64,000 bases of DNA from Staphylococcus pettenkoferi (lineage in GTDB: Bacteria > Bacillota > Bacilli > Staphylococcales > Staphylococcaceae). This document shows positions 19,792-29,164 of the stretch, one piece after another. Location of the stretch: assembly GCF_026659735.1 (NCBI RefSeq), contig NZ_JANSKK010000017.1, positions 62,001 to 126,000 on the forward strand, in the 5' to 3' direction. Numbering within the stretch: the first letter of the stretch is position 1; each line of letters opens with the position of its first letter. The notes beneath the pieces are model-generated. The model was not told the DNA's origin, ran no database searches, and saw only the letters and a program-made list of their open reading frames with translations. Both the position numbers and the translations under genes were made by a program.

Positions 19792-20122
19792 TAGTAGTTC
19801 CTCCTAACAATTGAATGGTTAAATCAGATATATCTTTTCTTACATCGCTTAATTCTTCTTGTGTTCTGATTAATTCAAGAGATAATTCTGCTATAATTTG
19901 ATCTTTATGAATTTCTGTGTCTTGCTTAGGTGTTTCGACTTCTACTTGTTGTCTTTTCCATTCTTCATAAGGTGTTCCAACCCATTTTCCACCGTCAAAT
20001 TTAACCGGCCAATACAAACTACTTGGTGGCATAATTTCAGTGTATAAGTCTTTATCGTATCTTTCTCTACTTTCATCTATAAGGAAAGGTTTCCCATCAG
20101 ATTTTCTAAAAATTTGTATCAT
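19784..20122 (-). CDS. Tail-fibre-associated protein
   Basis: 112 residues. An N-terminal region (MIQIFRKSDGKPFLIDE, SSLYWPVKFDGGKWVGTPYEEW) followed by a C-terminal coiled coil (about 72-105, IIAELSLELIRTQEELSDVRKDISDL). Similar small proteins sit between the baseplate upper protein and XkdX in staphylococcal phages. Probably a structural or chaperone role; not proven. Confidence 0.75.
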   Translation of the reverse strand: MIQIFRKSDGKPFLIDESRERYDKDLYTEIMPPSSLYWPVKFDGGKWVGTPYEEWKRQQVEVETPKQDTEIHKDQIIAELSLELIRTQEELSDVRKDISDLTIQLLGGTTNA

Positions 20123-20133
20123 CTAAATACCTC

Positions 20134-21792
20134 CTAAACCATGTATGTGAGATTAATCATATAAGTGCTATCTGCTTCAACAGCACCTACGACTTTCATT
20201 GTTCCATCGTTTGCCAAATAAGTTAATGCATTGCTAGTGCCTATTCTTTGGTTTAACTTAAATTCAATATTCTTAGTAGGAGTAATATTTAAAGGTAGTT
20301 GAGCAAAAACCGAACCAGTATATAACTTTTTGATATTTCCTATAATTTGAACTGTTTTGTTGTCTCCTGTTTTCCTAACTCTATAAGAAACTGGTAAATA
20401 AGAGTTGCTATATACATCTGCTTCAGCGCCGTTTAATAACGGCAAAGGAACCCAACCTGTATCTGTAGACGCTTGATTGATATAACGCCATTCTGATAAA
20501 CCGTTATACGTTACTCTTTGAAGTAATTGACTAGAATTATAAGGTTGGAAATATATTGTAGATAGTTGAGAGTCTGAACGAACTAATTTAAAAAGCCAAC
20601 CATTGGTAGAACTTACATCAGTTGGCAAACCAGTCGTTTTGCTTATATAACGTATTCCTGAAGGTATCTTTTTAATTTCATCTTCATTGTTTAAATTTAT
20701 TGTTGTATATCCTTCAAAAAAGTTAGTCCCATCATCGTTTGTCATTCTGTATTTTTGACTTTGTGGGTTAATTTGAACCCAACCTCTGTCATTGTTGTTG
20801 GTATGAATAGTTTTTGACCATAGTATATTATGATAACTTTGGTTAAGAATGACTTGCTTTCTTCCACTCTGTCCTTTTGTAACATTAATTTCTGCTATAT
20901 ACCCCGCACCATTTGGATCAGCAGGGGCATTTACAGATTTATAGTCGCTTGGTATAGAGCATTCATATAATCCAGGTTCAAGCGTTTCTATAGGTTGAGA
21001 CAAAGTGCCAAGCCATTTTCTAGTTCCGTCACTATTTGTAAATTGATATTGTTGCCAATTACTAAAGTCAGGTAGTTTAGGTGTAATTTCAGCTTTTTGT
21101 TCTTCTGTAAGACTTTCAAAGTCAAATAACTTTCCATCTGAACCATCTTGGCCGTCAACACCATCTTTCCCATCTCGTCCTGGTGGACCTTGAGGGCCTG
21201 GATTACCATTTATACCATCGATACCATTAATGCCATTTTTACCATCTTTACCGTCTTGTCCTGCTGGACCTTGTTCTCCAGTATCTCCTTTAGGACCTTT
21301 GAAGATATCTACATTGTCTTTCATTACTTTTTCTACAATATCATCTAGTAATTCCACACGTATTTCTTTTCCTACACTTTTAGTTATACCGCTGTCGTTA
21401 ACAGTAAAATAAAAGTTAGCAACATGTGTGCTATCGTTATTTTCAGGATTTTCTAAGAATAATTTACATTGCATTTGCCCTACATGTTTAGTGATATATT
21501 CAGGAATAATATATCTTACAAAGCCTTCTTCAGCTTTAACTATTTCTAATGGCTCATTAGTGAAAATAGAACCATCTTGGGCAAAAACATGTAATACAGG
21601 TTCGAATTTCGTCTGGTTGAAATTCACAGAGATGTATTCTTGATTTTCATTAATAATGTTCTTTTTCTTAATATGGATATCAATAACAGATGTCTTGTTA
21701 TCCATTGTGTACAGATTAACGTTTATGCTGCCTAAATCAACACCATTTTCATTGATGATTGTGTTAACTGTACCTGTTTTGTACGTTTCCAT
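20134..21792 (-). CDS. Baseplate upper protein (BppU type) with collagen-like shaft
   Basis: 552 residues. The N-terminal ~160 resemble the BppU domain that attaches to the baseplate core. Residues 166-219 are 18 uninterrupted Gly-X-Y triplets (GPKGDTGEQGPAG..., GPPGRDGKDG), which would form a trimeric collagen-like shaft. The C-terminal ~330 residues contain repeated WQQYQFTNSDGTRKWLG-like strands and likely form the receptor-binding head. Second BppU-type protein in this tail, see 24604-25791. Role: host adhesion, probably to wall teichoic acid (inference). Confidence 0.85.
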   Translation of the reverse strand: METYKTGTVNTIINENGVDLGSINVNLYTMDNKTSVIDIHIKKKNIINENQEYISVNFNQTKFEPVLHVFAQDGSIFTNEPLEIVKAEEGFVRYIIPEYITKHVGQMQCKLFLENPENNDSTHVANFYFTVNDSGITKSVGKEIRVELLDDIVEKVMKDNVDIFKGPKGDTGEQGPAGQDGKDGKNGINGIDGINGNPGPQGPPGRDGKDGVDGQDGSDGKLFDFESLTEEQKAEITPKLPDFSNWQQYQFTNSDGTRKWLGTLSQPIETLEPGLYECSIPSDYKSVNAPADPNGAGYIAEINVTKGQSGRKQVILNQSYHNILWSKTIHTNNNDRGWVQINPQSQKYRMTNDDGTNFFEGYTTINLNNEDEIKKIPSGIRYISKTTGLPTDVSSTNGWLFKLVRSDSQLSTIYFQPYNSSQLLQRVTYNGLSEWRYINQASTDTGWVPLPLLNGAEADVYSNSYLPVSYRVRKTGDNKTVQIIGNIKKLYTGSVFAQLPLNITPTKNIEFKLNQRIGTSNALTYLANDGTMKVVGAVEADSTYMINLTYMV

Positions 21793-21817
21793 TTAAACAC
21801 CTCTTTTTAATAATTTA

Positions 21818-21844
21818 GGGCTACACACTGTCAGTGTATAGCCC
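21818..21844 (-). terminator. Hairpin between tail hydrolase and baseplate protein
   Basis: Stem GGGCTATACACTG / CAGTGTGTAGCCC just after the hydrolase stop codon, with only a weak T-tract. Possibly a partial terminator that lowers expression of the distal fibre gene. Confidence 0.7.
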
Positions 21845-21846
21845 TG

Positions 21847-23736
21847 TTATTTGTATCTGTCTCTAATAAAATGTTCGCCTTTAATTCCGATTTTGTCATA
21901 CAGATTTTTGATTGTTGTTGCCTGAACTTGTGCCCAGCGTACGTCGGTAGCGTATTGATGATTTCCTGGACTACGTGGATTCCAACGCATTCGGTATAAA
22001 GTGTTTTGACCTTTGCTAATATAACCTTGTCTTACAAATTTAGCACCACCAATAATACCTTTAGCGGGAGTAGTCCAACCTCTATTTCTAGCGTAAGTAA
22101 TAGCATTATCAGGGTTCCAATCATACGCACCGATACCAAAGTAGTTATAAACACCCGCACGACCACTTGAGAAGTAAGATGTACCATAACCACTTTCCAG
22201 AAAGGCATGTGCAATCAAGTATATTTCATTCAAATTGTATTTCTTACAAGCATAAGCAACTGCTTTACCTTGCCCAGATAAAGAGCCTTTTCCTCTCAAT
22301 ATTTTATTAAGTGCTGAAACTGAAATACCTTGATATTTACCTAAATTAAGCATTTGATATTTTTGCGTTTTGCTATTCCATATTTTTAAGGAGTTCATAG
22401 CATTAAGGGTTGCCGAATAACTGGCACCATACCATCCATTACCATAGTTGATTTGAGGAGTTTTAGTCATTTGAATAGCTACGGCTCTTTTGAATGAATA
22501 AGCACTTCTGGAAATCACTACAGAAGGTTCTTTGCTTCCTTTTTTAGTTGTCGTAGTAGTTTTGTTTTTATTAACACTAGAAGCAGAAACAGTAACCTTA
22601 ATTGTTTTTGTTTTAACTTTGTCTTTAGGTATTTCAGAAAGCAATTTCTTACTGTTTTTATAAAGGTATAAAAGACCATTAATGGTTTTATCTACATTTT
22701 TCTTAGGTGGTAACCCATTGAGTGATATATCCCAATCTCCGTGCTCATATACACTTCTCCAAATATTAGATGTATCAACTTCAATAGAAGATGGTTTAAC
22801 TGGTATACCTTGATATTTCATTCTTGAAACTGCTTGCAACATCGTGTGTATTTCATTGACTATAAAATCATCTTTACTTGCTGATAAATCTTGGCAAACT
22901 TCAATGACAATATTGTCTGGGTGGCTTGGTACTTCGTACATTTCTAATCTCGGTTGCCATATATGATTTCTATCTATGAAGTAGTGAGGATATTCTTTGT
23001 CAGTAAGATACTTTTCTCTATCGAAATATAAATCAAGAACAGAACACATCGTATTTGCATTTCTTATAGTCACTTTTTTAGGATTATATCCTCTATCTTT
23101 ACCTTGTACGATATCGTGAGGGATAAATTCAGGATATGTTGGTTCTCCATCGTCAATAGTGAAATTGATGTGTGTTTGTTTCTTTTTGATTGTGACTGTT
23201 TTGTTATTGTCTGTTGGCGTATTACTTGAACTACTTGAACTACTTGAGCTATCGCTAGGCTTAGGCGGGTTTTTCTCTGCTTTGTATGGCGGCCTAACAA
23301 AATAGATATTCCCGCCGTTACCGTTATAGTTATGATTAACAAAAGCCGCTCTTGATCCACTCCATTGATTAGAACCCACCCAGTTCTGATCCACACATTT
23401 AAAGTGTGATTTATCACTAGGACCAACAACTATTGCAGTATGTCCAGCCCAACCATAAGTCCATACTGCTATATCACCAGGCTTAGGTGTGAAACTAGAT
23501 GTATTTCTATAAATTTTCCACGATCTATTAGGGTATTGACTACGATTTGCCATAGCGTTTGCATTTCCCCAAGTTCTAAAATGCCAATACCGTTGGAATA
23601 TATAGTTAGGCAAATCCCAACACTGGAAACCATATCTTCCGTCAATATCTACCCCTTTATGGTTCTTAGCCATCCATTTAGCCCAATTTACAACTTGCGA
23701 AGCTGTTGGCTTTCCGCTTTTAGGTAGTATAGCCAT
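21847..23736 (-). CDS. Tail-associated peptidoglycan hydrolase (CHAP, glucosaminidase)
   Basis: 629 residues. CHAP domain (about 10-150; catalytic Cys in DGRYGFQCWDLPNY, His in YGWAGHTAIVVG), a Ser-rich linker (about 158-172), a central region (about 190-380) that looks like a degenerate amidase_2 fold (PHYFIDRNHIWQP) without the zinc set, and a C-terminal glucosaminidase (about 440-620; catalytic Glu probably in LIAHAFLESGYGTS). It sits in the tail tip module and would open the wall during DNA injection, unlike the endolysin. The CHAP site is intact here, in contrast to the intron-split endolysin. Confidence 0.9.
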   Translation of the reverse strand: MAILPKSGKPTASQVVNWAKWMAKNHKGVDIDGRYGFQCWDLPNYIFQRYWHFRTWGNANAMANRSQYPNRSWKIYRNTSSFTPKPGDIAVWTYGWAGHTAIVVGPSDKSHFKCVDQNWVGSNQWSGSRAAFVNHNYNGNGGNIYFVRPPYKAEKNPPKPSDSSSSSSSSSNTPTDNNKTVTIKKKQTHINFTIDDGEPTYPEFIPHDIVQGKDRGYNPKKVTIRNANTMCSVLDLYFDREKYLTDKEYPHYFIDRNHIWQPRLEMYEVPSHPDNIVIEVCQDLSASKDDFIVNEIHTMLQAVSRMKYQGIPVKPSSIEVDTSNIWRSVYEHGDWDISLNGLPPKKNVDKTINGLLYLYKNSKKLLSEIPKDKVKTKTIKVTVSASSVNKNKTTTTTKKGSKEPSVVISRSAYSFKRAVAIQMTKTPQINYGNGWYGASYSATLNAMNSLKIWNSKTQKYQMLNLGKYQGISVSALNKILRGKGSLSGQGKAVAYACKKYNLNEIYLIAHAFLESGYGTSYFSSGRAGVYNYFGIGAYDWNPDNAITYARNRGWTTPAKGIIGGAKFVRQGYISKGQNTLYRMRWNPRSPGNHQYATDVRWAQVQATTIKNLYDKIGIKGEHFIRDRYK

Positions 23737-23767
23737 TTACACACCTACTTTCTTTGTAAAAATAAAA

Positions 23768-23789
23768 AGCCAACACTAAAGTGTCAGCT
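23768..23789 (-). terminator. Terminator upstream of the tail hydrolase
   Basis: Stem AGCTGACAC / GTGTTGGCT with TTTTTATTTTT on the minus strand, overlapping the stop codon of the preceding gene. The hydrolase gene may need read-through or its own promoter. Confidence 0.85.
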
Positions 23790-24187
23790 TAAAATAGTAC
23801 GGAGGCTAAACCGAAAGCAGCTGCAATAATAGCGCAACCACCACTAATTAACGCTACTACTACTTGAACATTTCCTTTTTGTTTATCAGAAATTGACTTA
23901 TTTATATTTTCTAATTGTGCTTCGTGAGATTTAACTGTGTACTTTACGTCAGTGAATTCATTTCCCACTTTTTCTATCACACCACTAATTTTTTCTAAAT
24001 GTTTTTCTAATCGTTCTTGCGACTCAAACTGCTTTTCTTGTAATCCTGTTTGTTTTTCGAGCCTTTTATCTAGTGTGCTGTATGCCTCAATGTGTTTTCT
24101 ATCATTTTCGTTGATTTTTTCATAAATTTTACCTGTATTCTTTATCCATTCTGTACGTAATACATATTTATCTTCTTCTTGAGACAA
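23789..24187 (-). CDS. Coiled-coil protein with C-terminal membrane helix
   Basis: 132 residues: a long coiled coil (about 15-105, NDRKHIEAYSTLDKRLEKQTG etc.) and a hydrophobic helix at the C-terminus (about 109-132). The layout recalls DUF2951 and XhlA-like proteins in the tail/lysis region of staphylococcal phages. The start overlaps the preceding gene by 20 nt. It may be an accessory membrane or superinfection-related protein; function not shown. Confidence 0.7.
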   Translation of the reverse strand: MSQEEDKYVLRTEWIKNTGKIYEKINENDRKHIEAYSTLDKRLEKQTGLQEKQFESQERLEKHLEKISGVIEKVGNEFTDVKYTVKSHEAQLENINKSISDKQKGNVQVVVALISGGCAIIAAAFGLASVLF

Positions 24188-24611
24188 TTTCTACACCTCC
24201 GTAGAACCCTAAAATGCCACAGATCATTGTAAAGGTAGAGAATTGCAAAGGAGAAAGCCAATTAATAGCATGAAACATACTTGCAGATGTCATTAAGAAG
24301 TAAAAACAAGCATTGCCCCAACCCCCAATGCAAATAAGATAGTTAAATATGTTATTCAACTTTTGTGTGGGTAAAAAGAAAGGTGCTGCGATAATAAAAG
24401 CGCTAAAAACCATAGCAAGTACGCCCCATATCCAAATTGGCATGATATGATGTAGAGCTAAATAAAAATCACTATCATTAATGATAGTATTTTGTTCTCT
24501 TGTCCAAAAGAAGCCTCTTTCAAACATAAGAGCTCCAAACCCTAACACTAAAAGAAATGTTAATGAGTAAGTAATGGAATTCTTTTTCATTTTTATCAAC
24601 CTCCTATACAA
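24168..24611 (-). CDS. Four-helix membrane protein within baseplate module
   Basis: 147 residues with four hydrophobic segments (about 12-30, 52-75, 85-108, 112-135) and a basic C-terminus (EIVSRRR). Overlaps both neighbours by a few bases, so it is part of the late operon. An integral membrane protein is unexpected between virion tail genes; a role in superinfection exclusion, holin control or lysis timing is possible. I do not recognise the family. Confidence 0.75.
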   Translation of the reverse strand: MYRRLIKMKKNSITYSLTFLLVLGFGALMFERGFFWTREQNTIINDSDFYLALHHIMPIWIWGVLAMVFSAFIIAAPFFLPTQKLNNIFNYLICIGGWGNACFYFLMTSASMFHAINWLSPLQFSTFTMICGILGFYGGVEIVSRRR

Positions 24612-25791
24612 CCGGATTAGAGCCAGGTATTACTACACCTTTAGTAGCATCATACCAAGAACCCCATCTTGTCGTTTCGCCCATCATATTACGTGAATAT
24701 ATTCTGTGTTTGTTATATGGCATGAACAACACTTTTTTGTACGTTTCACTTCGTGATATAACAATAGCGTAACCACTTTGATTATCAGGATCAGGAGAGT
24801 TTGTAGGATTGTAAAGATAATAAAAACCAGTTTTATCAATCTTGTTCATTGTAGATAAATCAACATTATCTAACCTTATAGCAGCACCGTCTGATTCTGT
24901 AAGTGGTATTTGTTGTCCCATAGCTTTATTTATAGCCTCATTAACTTTGTTTTGTATTAATTCATCTAAGCCGTCTGAAAGGGCCTTGAATTCGTCCTCA
25001 TTTGCCTTTTTAGACAATTCTGTGCCGACTTCTTCTTTCTTAGCATAACCGATTAGGTGTTCCTCTAATTTTTGTTCAGTGATAACTCCTTCAGTTGCTG
25101 CATTTAAACGTTCGTTAACTTCTAAAACTTTATCATTGATAGTGTTAAGATAATCTGTTATTTCTATTTCAGTTTGTTTTGAAAAATTTTCCATTTGATT
25201 GCGTAAGTCTGTGACTTGTTTGACGAATTCAGATTTTTGAGTGTTGACAAAGTTTAAGAACTCGTTCTCTGCTTCTTGTACATTTTCTAGCTCTTTAGAT
25301 ACTGTTTCAATTCTATCTTTTACTAAGTCAACAAGATCATCAATTTCTCGGATATATCTTATTTTAATATCTCCATCAATTTGGTTGATTAGCGCATCAG
25401 CAACGTGAAATCTAAACTCGTTAAGCACCACTGTATCTTTACGTCCGACTGCTTTGATATATATTTGTCCAGTTACAGAAGTATCTGTAGAAGCCTTTAA
25501 GAAATCATTGTCTAAAGTTAGTCGTATAATACCTTGCATTGGATCAACAAATTCAACTTTAACTCTTCCCGTTGATGATCCGTTGTCAGAAACAAAATAA
25601 GCTGTAATTTCTGTATTTGCTTTGCTAATCTCTAACGGGTAATTCTCTCCATTAATTTCTCTACGTACTTGGAATGTTAAAACCGCTGTATTTATATCCA
25701 TATTATAAAAGCCAATACCTTCATCAGATATTGGCTTTAAGTAAGGTTCATCAACAGTAGTAATTCTAGCTTCTTTATAAAATCCGTCCAT
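24604..25791 (-). CDS. Baseplate upper protein (BppU type)
   Basis: 395 residues. N-terminal BppU-like domain (about 25-165; NTAVLTFQVRREING, GQIYIKAVGR), a long coiled-coil shaft (about 165-285) and a C-terminal domain containing GFYYLYNPTNSPDPDNQSGY and RWGSWYDAT, typical of fibre tips. Likely homotrimeric and part of the host-adhesion device. Together with the collagen-like protein at 20134-21792 it gives this phage two BppU-anchored appendages. Confidence 0.87.
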   Translation of the reverse strand: MDGFYKEARITTVDEPYLKPISDEGIGFYNMDINTAVLTFQVRREINGENYPLEISKANTEITAYFVSDNGSSTGRVKVEFVDPMQGIIRLTLDNDFLKASTDTSVTGQIYIKAVGRKDTVVLNEFRFHVADALINQIDGDIKIRYIREIDDLVDLVKDRIETVSKELENVQEAENEFLNFVNTQKSEFVKQVTDLRNQMENFSKQTEIEITDYLNTINDKVLEVNERLNAATEGVITEQKLEEHLIGYAKKEEVGTELSKKANEDEFKALSDGLDELIQNKVNEAINKAMGQQIPLTESDGAAIRLDNVDLSTMNKIDKTGFYYLYNPTNSPDPDNQSGYAIVISRSETYKKVLFMPYNKHRIYSRNMMGETTRWGSWYDATKGVVIPGSNPVV

Positions 25792-25806
25792 TATGAAGCC
25801 TCCTTA

Positions 25807-27690
25807 TTATTTCTTTTTAGTTTTACGAATAATTTTGTTTGTCTTAGTATATGCGCTTGGCTTATCAGGATAAACTTGATGGAATGTTTTTTCTTTTTGG
25901 TTACCATACCCACCAGACTTAAGAATTTGAACTGCTGTGTGTGAATGCGAAGGTGTAAAAGTAAGGTTGATAATTAAGTTTCTAACTTTTGCAACGCCTT
26001 TAGTTCTTAATATATCTATAACACCCATAACTTCGTTAGATCTATGAACATTATCTGGACTCGTTGTAGAATATTGAACAGGAGCTATTGCATGAAGTGG
26101 GATAGTATGCCAACCTTTTTTAACTGGCATTCTCACTCTGTATAAGTGACGTTTTCTACTTTTTCCATTACCGCTGTACGGATGATAGTTTTGTACTACA
26201 TAAGGTGCTACAGCTATCGTTGTATCTCTATCAACTTCAACAGTAATAGAACCATTTAACTCTACAAAACCATTAGCTGTGACTTGGAAACGTTGTTGTG
26301 TCATTAACATACGTTGATAATCTTTTTTAGCGATAAGTGAAAAAGGCTTAGTATCTTTTTTATCAAATCTACTACTATAAACTAAAGATTTAACAATGGG
26401 TTGATTTGCAATTCTGCCTTCTTTGTTAGTGTCTAATTTTGATAGTTTGGAGATAATATTTCCTAAGTAATAAACTGAACGCCACATCTCTTGAGCGCCT
26501 CTAGGTTTTCCAGCTCTACCTTCGTACACTTCAGGCAAGAAAGAAGTTGTACCATGCTTAATACCTACCCAGTTACTAAATGAGGCTAAGGTGCTTGAAC
26601 CCCAAGTCACATAATCCCCATGATCAGACATTTCTGAAAGCATTTCAGTCATCACATTGTTAGGTTGGTTAGAAAAACGTGGATAGAATAAACAATAGTC
26701 ACTCACTTGAGAAATAATGTTATGACAATCGACGTGAGCTGTAATATCTCCTAAGTCTTCTACTAGCGCTTTCATATTTCTACTTTCTCTTTCACTAAAA
26801 GGCTTTGTACCTTTGTAATTTTTACCAGTAGAACGTGTACCACTACCATTTGACCAATAGTAGTCAAAATTACGATTTAAGTCTACGTTATTAACATTCT
26901 CGCGTATATTGTTAGCAAAGCCCCACGGGTTAACAATAGGGACTATAACAACTCTCACGTTTTTACGTATATAAGCGAGTTGAGAATACTTGTTCCATTC
27001 GTTGACAACTAAATCCATAAAGCGACTTAAAGCGTAAAAAGCGCTATATTCATTGCCGTGTATACATGATGTAATAAGTATTGTTTTTGTATAGTTTTGA
27101 GGTTTGAAGTCATAAGCATAAACGTTGTACTGATTACTTTGATCTTTACCTACATATTTTCTCGTCACGTAGTTGTTATCAATAAATTTATCATAAAATA
27201 CTTTTCGATTATCGTTTGGATCATTGTTGTTAGGTGTTTCGTTAACACCTTGTTCAGCACTTGCGATAAATGGGGGCGTAAACAGATAAGTAGCATCATC
27301 AGCTACATTTAATTCTTTGTCTATTTTTTCGTCTATTCTAGTAAAGTCATGTCTTAATCTTTCTGAAAGTATAGGGAAGTTTTGAGCGTCAATTGATGTA
27401 CGACTGTCTCTCACTTCTTGTAGACCATTACCAATTGTTCCTAGTACTAAATTTCTAATACGTTTACTTTGATATCCTAATTCTTGTCCTACAGTAACAT
27501 TAGGACCAGTAGGCAATCTATATACAATTTGTTCAGCGTTATGAGCTTGCTTTTCGGTTTTACCATGCTTTACTAATATTTCTTCAATATTAGTTAGCAT
27601 GTCTCGTATAGCAATGTAATTTAGCTCATTTTCTCTCACATACCGTGAACTAAACAAAGTATCTAGCTTGGTATATATTGTTTTACGCAT
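25807..27690 (-). CDS. Tail protein with M14 zinc-carboxypeptidase-like domain
   Basis: 627 residues. The N-terminal ~130 are a baseplate-attachment region. A metallocarboxypeptidase M14-type domain follows: zinc ligands HGNE (His211, Glu214), substrate-binding DLNRNF (Arg273), third ligand His323 in AHVDCHN and candidate catalytic Glu387 in FLPEVYEG. Residues ~420-627 form a further beta-rich domain. The motifs are complete, so enzymatic activity is plausible, perhaps on peptidoglycan stem peptides or another surface polymer. Related proteins occur in the tail-tip modules of some staphylococcal phages; the substrate is unknown. Confidence 0.85.
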   Translation of the reverse strand: MRKTIYTKLDTLFSSRYVRENELNYIAIRDMLTNIEEILVKHGKTEKQAHNAEQIVYRLPTGPNVTVGQELGYQSKRIRNLVLGTIGNGLQEVRDSRTSIDAQNFPILSERLRHDFTRIDEKIDKELNVADDATYLFTPPFIASAEQGVNETPNNNDPNDNRKVFYDKFIDNNYVTRKYVGKDQSNQYNVYAYDFKPQNYTKTILITSCIHGNEYSAFYALSRFMDLVVNEWNKYSQLAYIRKNVRVVIVPIVNPWGFANNIRENVNNVDLNRNFDYYWSNGSGTRSTGKNYKGTKPFSERESRNMKALVEDLGDITAHVDCHNIISQVSDYCLFYPRFSNQPNNVMTEMLSEMSDHGDYVTWGSSTLASFSNWVGIKHGTTSFLPEVYEGRAGKPRGAQEMWRSVYYLGNIISKLSKLDTNKEGRIANQPIVKSLVYSSRFDKKDTKPFSLIAKKDYQRMLMTQQRFQVTANGFVELNGSITVEVDRDTTIAVAPYVVQNYHPYSGNGKSRKRHLYRVRMPVKKGWHTIPLHAIAPVQYSTTSPDNVHRSNEVMGVIDILRTKGVAKVRNLIINLTFTPSHSHTAVQILKSGGYGNQKEKTFHQVYPDKPSAYTKTNKIIRKTKKK

Positions 27691-27692
27691 TG

Positions 27693-29153
27693 CTACGCCT
27701 CCTTAACTTGTAATTTTCCGTCTTTATCTATCGTGATGTTATAATATTTACCGTTTTCGCCTTGCATTTTTAAACGATTATAATGAAGTCTATCAACTTT
27801 CTTTTTATCAGTATTACTCATTAATCCAGAAGATTTATCAGTCGCTTTTGGTATTACGTATTTGTTAAATCCACTTTTAGCACTTGCGATAACTTGCCAT
27901 GTTTTCCCTCTGTCATGAGACACTCGGAATTTCCCGTTCCTGTTATATTCGAGTATATGATCTTTTTCTACAATTGCTCTAATACCATTCTCATTGCCGT
28001 GTAATGCTTTGTTAGAATCAATAGACTTTCGTGTAGAAGTGATAGCAGCATTAGCTTTGGCATATGTGGTACGATATGAATTTGCAAAACCGCCACCCAA
28101 ACCTCCTACTACTTGTGCCGCTTGGCTAATACGCTCTAAGTAGCGATTGTGTCTATTAAAGTCGCCTAATGTCACGTCTTGCTTTACTATGTTGTTTTCT
28201 GCATCTCTAATTGTCTTAACTTCTACAATTCTCATAAATTCATTGATACCTAATATAGAGTGTTTAACTTTAACAATATCTGCCACTCTCGGAACGGCAT
28301 TAGGATAATGATTTCGCAATGCTATAAAGTCTAAAGTTAAAGAGCGCTTTATAGACGAATTAATGACTGCTTGTAATCTAGCACGCATAATATCTGGATC
28401 AGTAATAGAACCATCTTTAACTGGTGGTGCATCAAATCTACCGTAATCTTTCATATTAGGGTGCTCAAATTCAACAATAAGACCTGCACCATCTAAACCT
28501 TCTTCATCAGTATAAGAACCGTACCCTTTAACATAGGTATACATCTGACCGCTATCTTCTTCTAATTTCATATTGTTTGCGTTAATTTCATCATCAATAT
28601 GATAAGTTGCTTGTTTCTCTAAATACGGGGTGAATTCAAAAGTATACGTGTTTGTTTTGTAATCGTGATGTATATCAAACTCTAAATCCCATGCTTCTAA
28701 TCCTTTTTTCAATAAATCCTCAACACTTTCTCCTTCGCCAGAATCTTTGATTTCAGAAACAAACATATTGTCAGGCACCTTGAATTTAAGTCCAGTCCCT
28801 TTAAATATCTTTTCAAAAAAGTCGGGTGGTTTATGAAGGCCATCTATTTTGTCATACACTCTTTTTCTTTTGATAATATCAATCGGCTTTTCTCGAAGGG
28901 TTACAGACACTTCTTGATTTCTACCATGTGTTTGTCTATCGATAATATAAGCAACGTATTCTCTCTTGTCATTAGGTCCTGTTAACTGCGTCAGTGTCCA
29001 GCGTTTATCAATACCTCGTATAACGTTATAGTTATATTTATCTTCAAGTAATTTGCATTGTACAACTGTTTCAGAACCTAATTTTGATGTTGTTGTAGTA
29101 GTGACATAAACTGGCTCACCTATTCCTCTTATAGGGCTAAATAATACTGGCAT
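27693..29153 (-). CDS. Tail-associated endopeptidase-type protein (Tal)
   Basis: 486 residues, similar in layout to the prophage endopeptidase tail family (PF06605) that forms the tail-tip cap below Dit. The N-terminal ~370 residues contain the gp27-like hub (YVAYIIDRQTHGRNQEVSVTLREKP, VADIVKVKHSILGINEFMRIVEV). The C-terminal ~110 form a short extension. It lies between Dit and the M14 protein, the standard position. Confidence 0.88.
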   Translation of the reverse strand: MPVLFSPIRGIGEPVYVTTTTTSKLGSETVVQCKLLEDKYNYNVIRGIDKRWTLTQLTGPNDKREYVAYIIDRQTHGRNQEVSVTLREKPIDIIKRKRVYDKIDGLHKPPDFFEKIFKGTGLKFKVPDNMFVSEIKDSGEGESVEDLLKKGLEAWDLEFDIHHDYKTNTYTFEFTPYLEKQATYHIDDEINANNMKLEEDSGQMYTYVKGYGSYTDEEGLDGAGLIVEFEHPNMKDYGRFDAPPVKDGSITDPDIMRARLQAVINSSIKRSLTLDFIALRNHYPNAVPRVADIVKVKHSILGINEFMRIVEVKTIRDAENNIVKQDVTLGDFNRHNRYLERISQAAQVVGGLGGGFANSYRTTYAKANAAITSTRKSIDSNKALHGNENGIRAIVEKDHILEYNRNGKFRVSHDRGKTWQVIASAKSGFNKYVIPKATDKSSGLMSNTDKKKVDRLHYNRLKMQGENGKYYNITIDKDGKLQVKEA

Positions 29154-29164
29154 TTAATAACCAC

